A DNA stretch of 5,725 nt from NCBI GenBank assembly GCA_903932805.1, contig CAIZHO010000626.1, positions 1 to 5,725 of the forward strand, in the 5' to 3' direction. Position numbers and translations under genes: made by a program. Positions 5,661 to 5,725 of the stretch are shown here, one piece after another; positions within the stretch are counted from its first letter, which is position 1, and every line of letters begins with the position of its first letter. The notes under the pieces were generated by a model. The model had not been told where the DNA came from. It saw nothing but the letters and a program-made list of their open reading frames with translations, and searched no databases. The stretch comes from an uncultured Roseiflexaceae bacterium. GTDB taxonomy: Bacteria; Chloroflexota; Chloroflexia; Chloroflexales; Roseiflexaceae.

Positions 5661-5705
5661 TGCTGCCTCTTTATACACGAGTAATCTTATCAACTCACTG
5701 ACTAA

Positions 5706-5711
5706 ATTATA
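5706..5711 (-). promoter_or_regulatory. Predicted -10 box (TATAAT) of the DUF4395-thioredoxin operon
   Basis: A perfect TATAAT is read on the - strand at 5711-5706, 45 bp upstream of the DUF4395 start. Transcription would begin near 5699, giving a leader of about 39 nt. The -35 box would lie beyond the window end and cannot be checked. Confidence 0.5.
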
Positions 5712-5725
5712 GCGATGGAGAGATG

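Overview
The window comes from a bacterium of intermediate-to-high GC content. The best lineage guess is Chloroflexota (Chloroflexus/Roseiflexus/Herpetosiphon-like). That guess rests on the style of the PRPP synthetase, the DUF4395 + thioredoxin pair and an AGTTATC-type heptanucleotide repeat between genes. It is an inference from recollection of such genomes, not a search result. There are six coding regions in three transcription units, and each unit is delimited by sequence signals visible in the window.

Unit 1 (+ strand, 1-1936) holds three tightly packed genes. The first is the 3' end of a membrane-protein gene cut by the window edge. The second is a complete DUF2812-type protein whose three-helix membrane tail resembles the first. 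The third is a CPBP-family intramembrane metalloprotease with all its catalytic motifs. Gaps are 13 and 18 bp, each with a Shine-Dalgarno sequence, and the unit ends in a strong intrinsic terminator (1887-1934). The first two genes look like tandem paralogues.

Unit 2 (+ strand, about 2154-4724) starts after a 340-bp AT-rich non-coding region that carries two short inverted repeats and a well-spaced sigma70-like promoter (TTGCCG-17-TACAAT). That promoter lies 34 bp upstream of a gene for a divergent ribose-phosphate pyrophosphokinase (prs). A 194-bp spacer follows, containing nine perfectly phased heptanucleotide units (3224-3286) and a potentially foldable leader. The next gene encodes a PLP-dependent DegT/DnrJ/EryC1/StrS-type aminotransferase, which closes with a strong terminator (4690-4724). 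No terminator is visible between prs and the aminotransferase gene, so whether they are co-transcribed is open.

Unit 3 (- strand, 5711-4776) is a two-gene operon. It has a consensus TATAAT box near the right edge, a DUF4395 four-helix membrane protein with an intramembrane CxxC, and, only 2 bp downstream, a membrane-anchored thioredoxin-fold protein with CVQC. It ends in its own terminator (4776-4816), which converges on the aminotransferase terminator. The pair suggests a membrane thiol-disulfide or sulfur-handling module.

Most of the content is recognisable family-level material. The points most worth a second look are the paired dithiol proteins, the altered ATP-binding and catalytic-loop motifs of the PRPP synthetase, the duplicated DUF2812-type genes beside a CPBP protease, and the graded heptad repeat.
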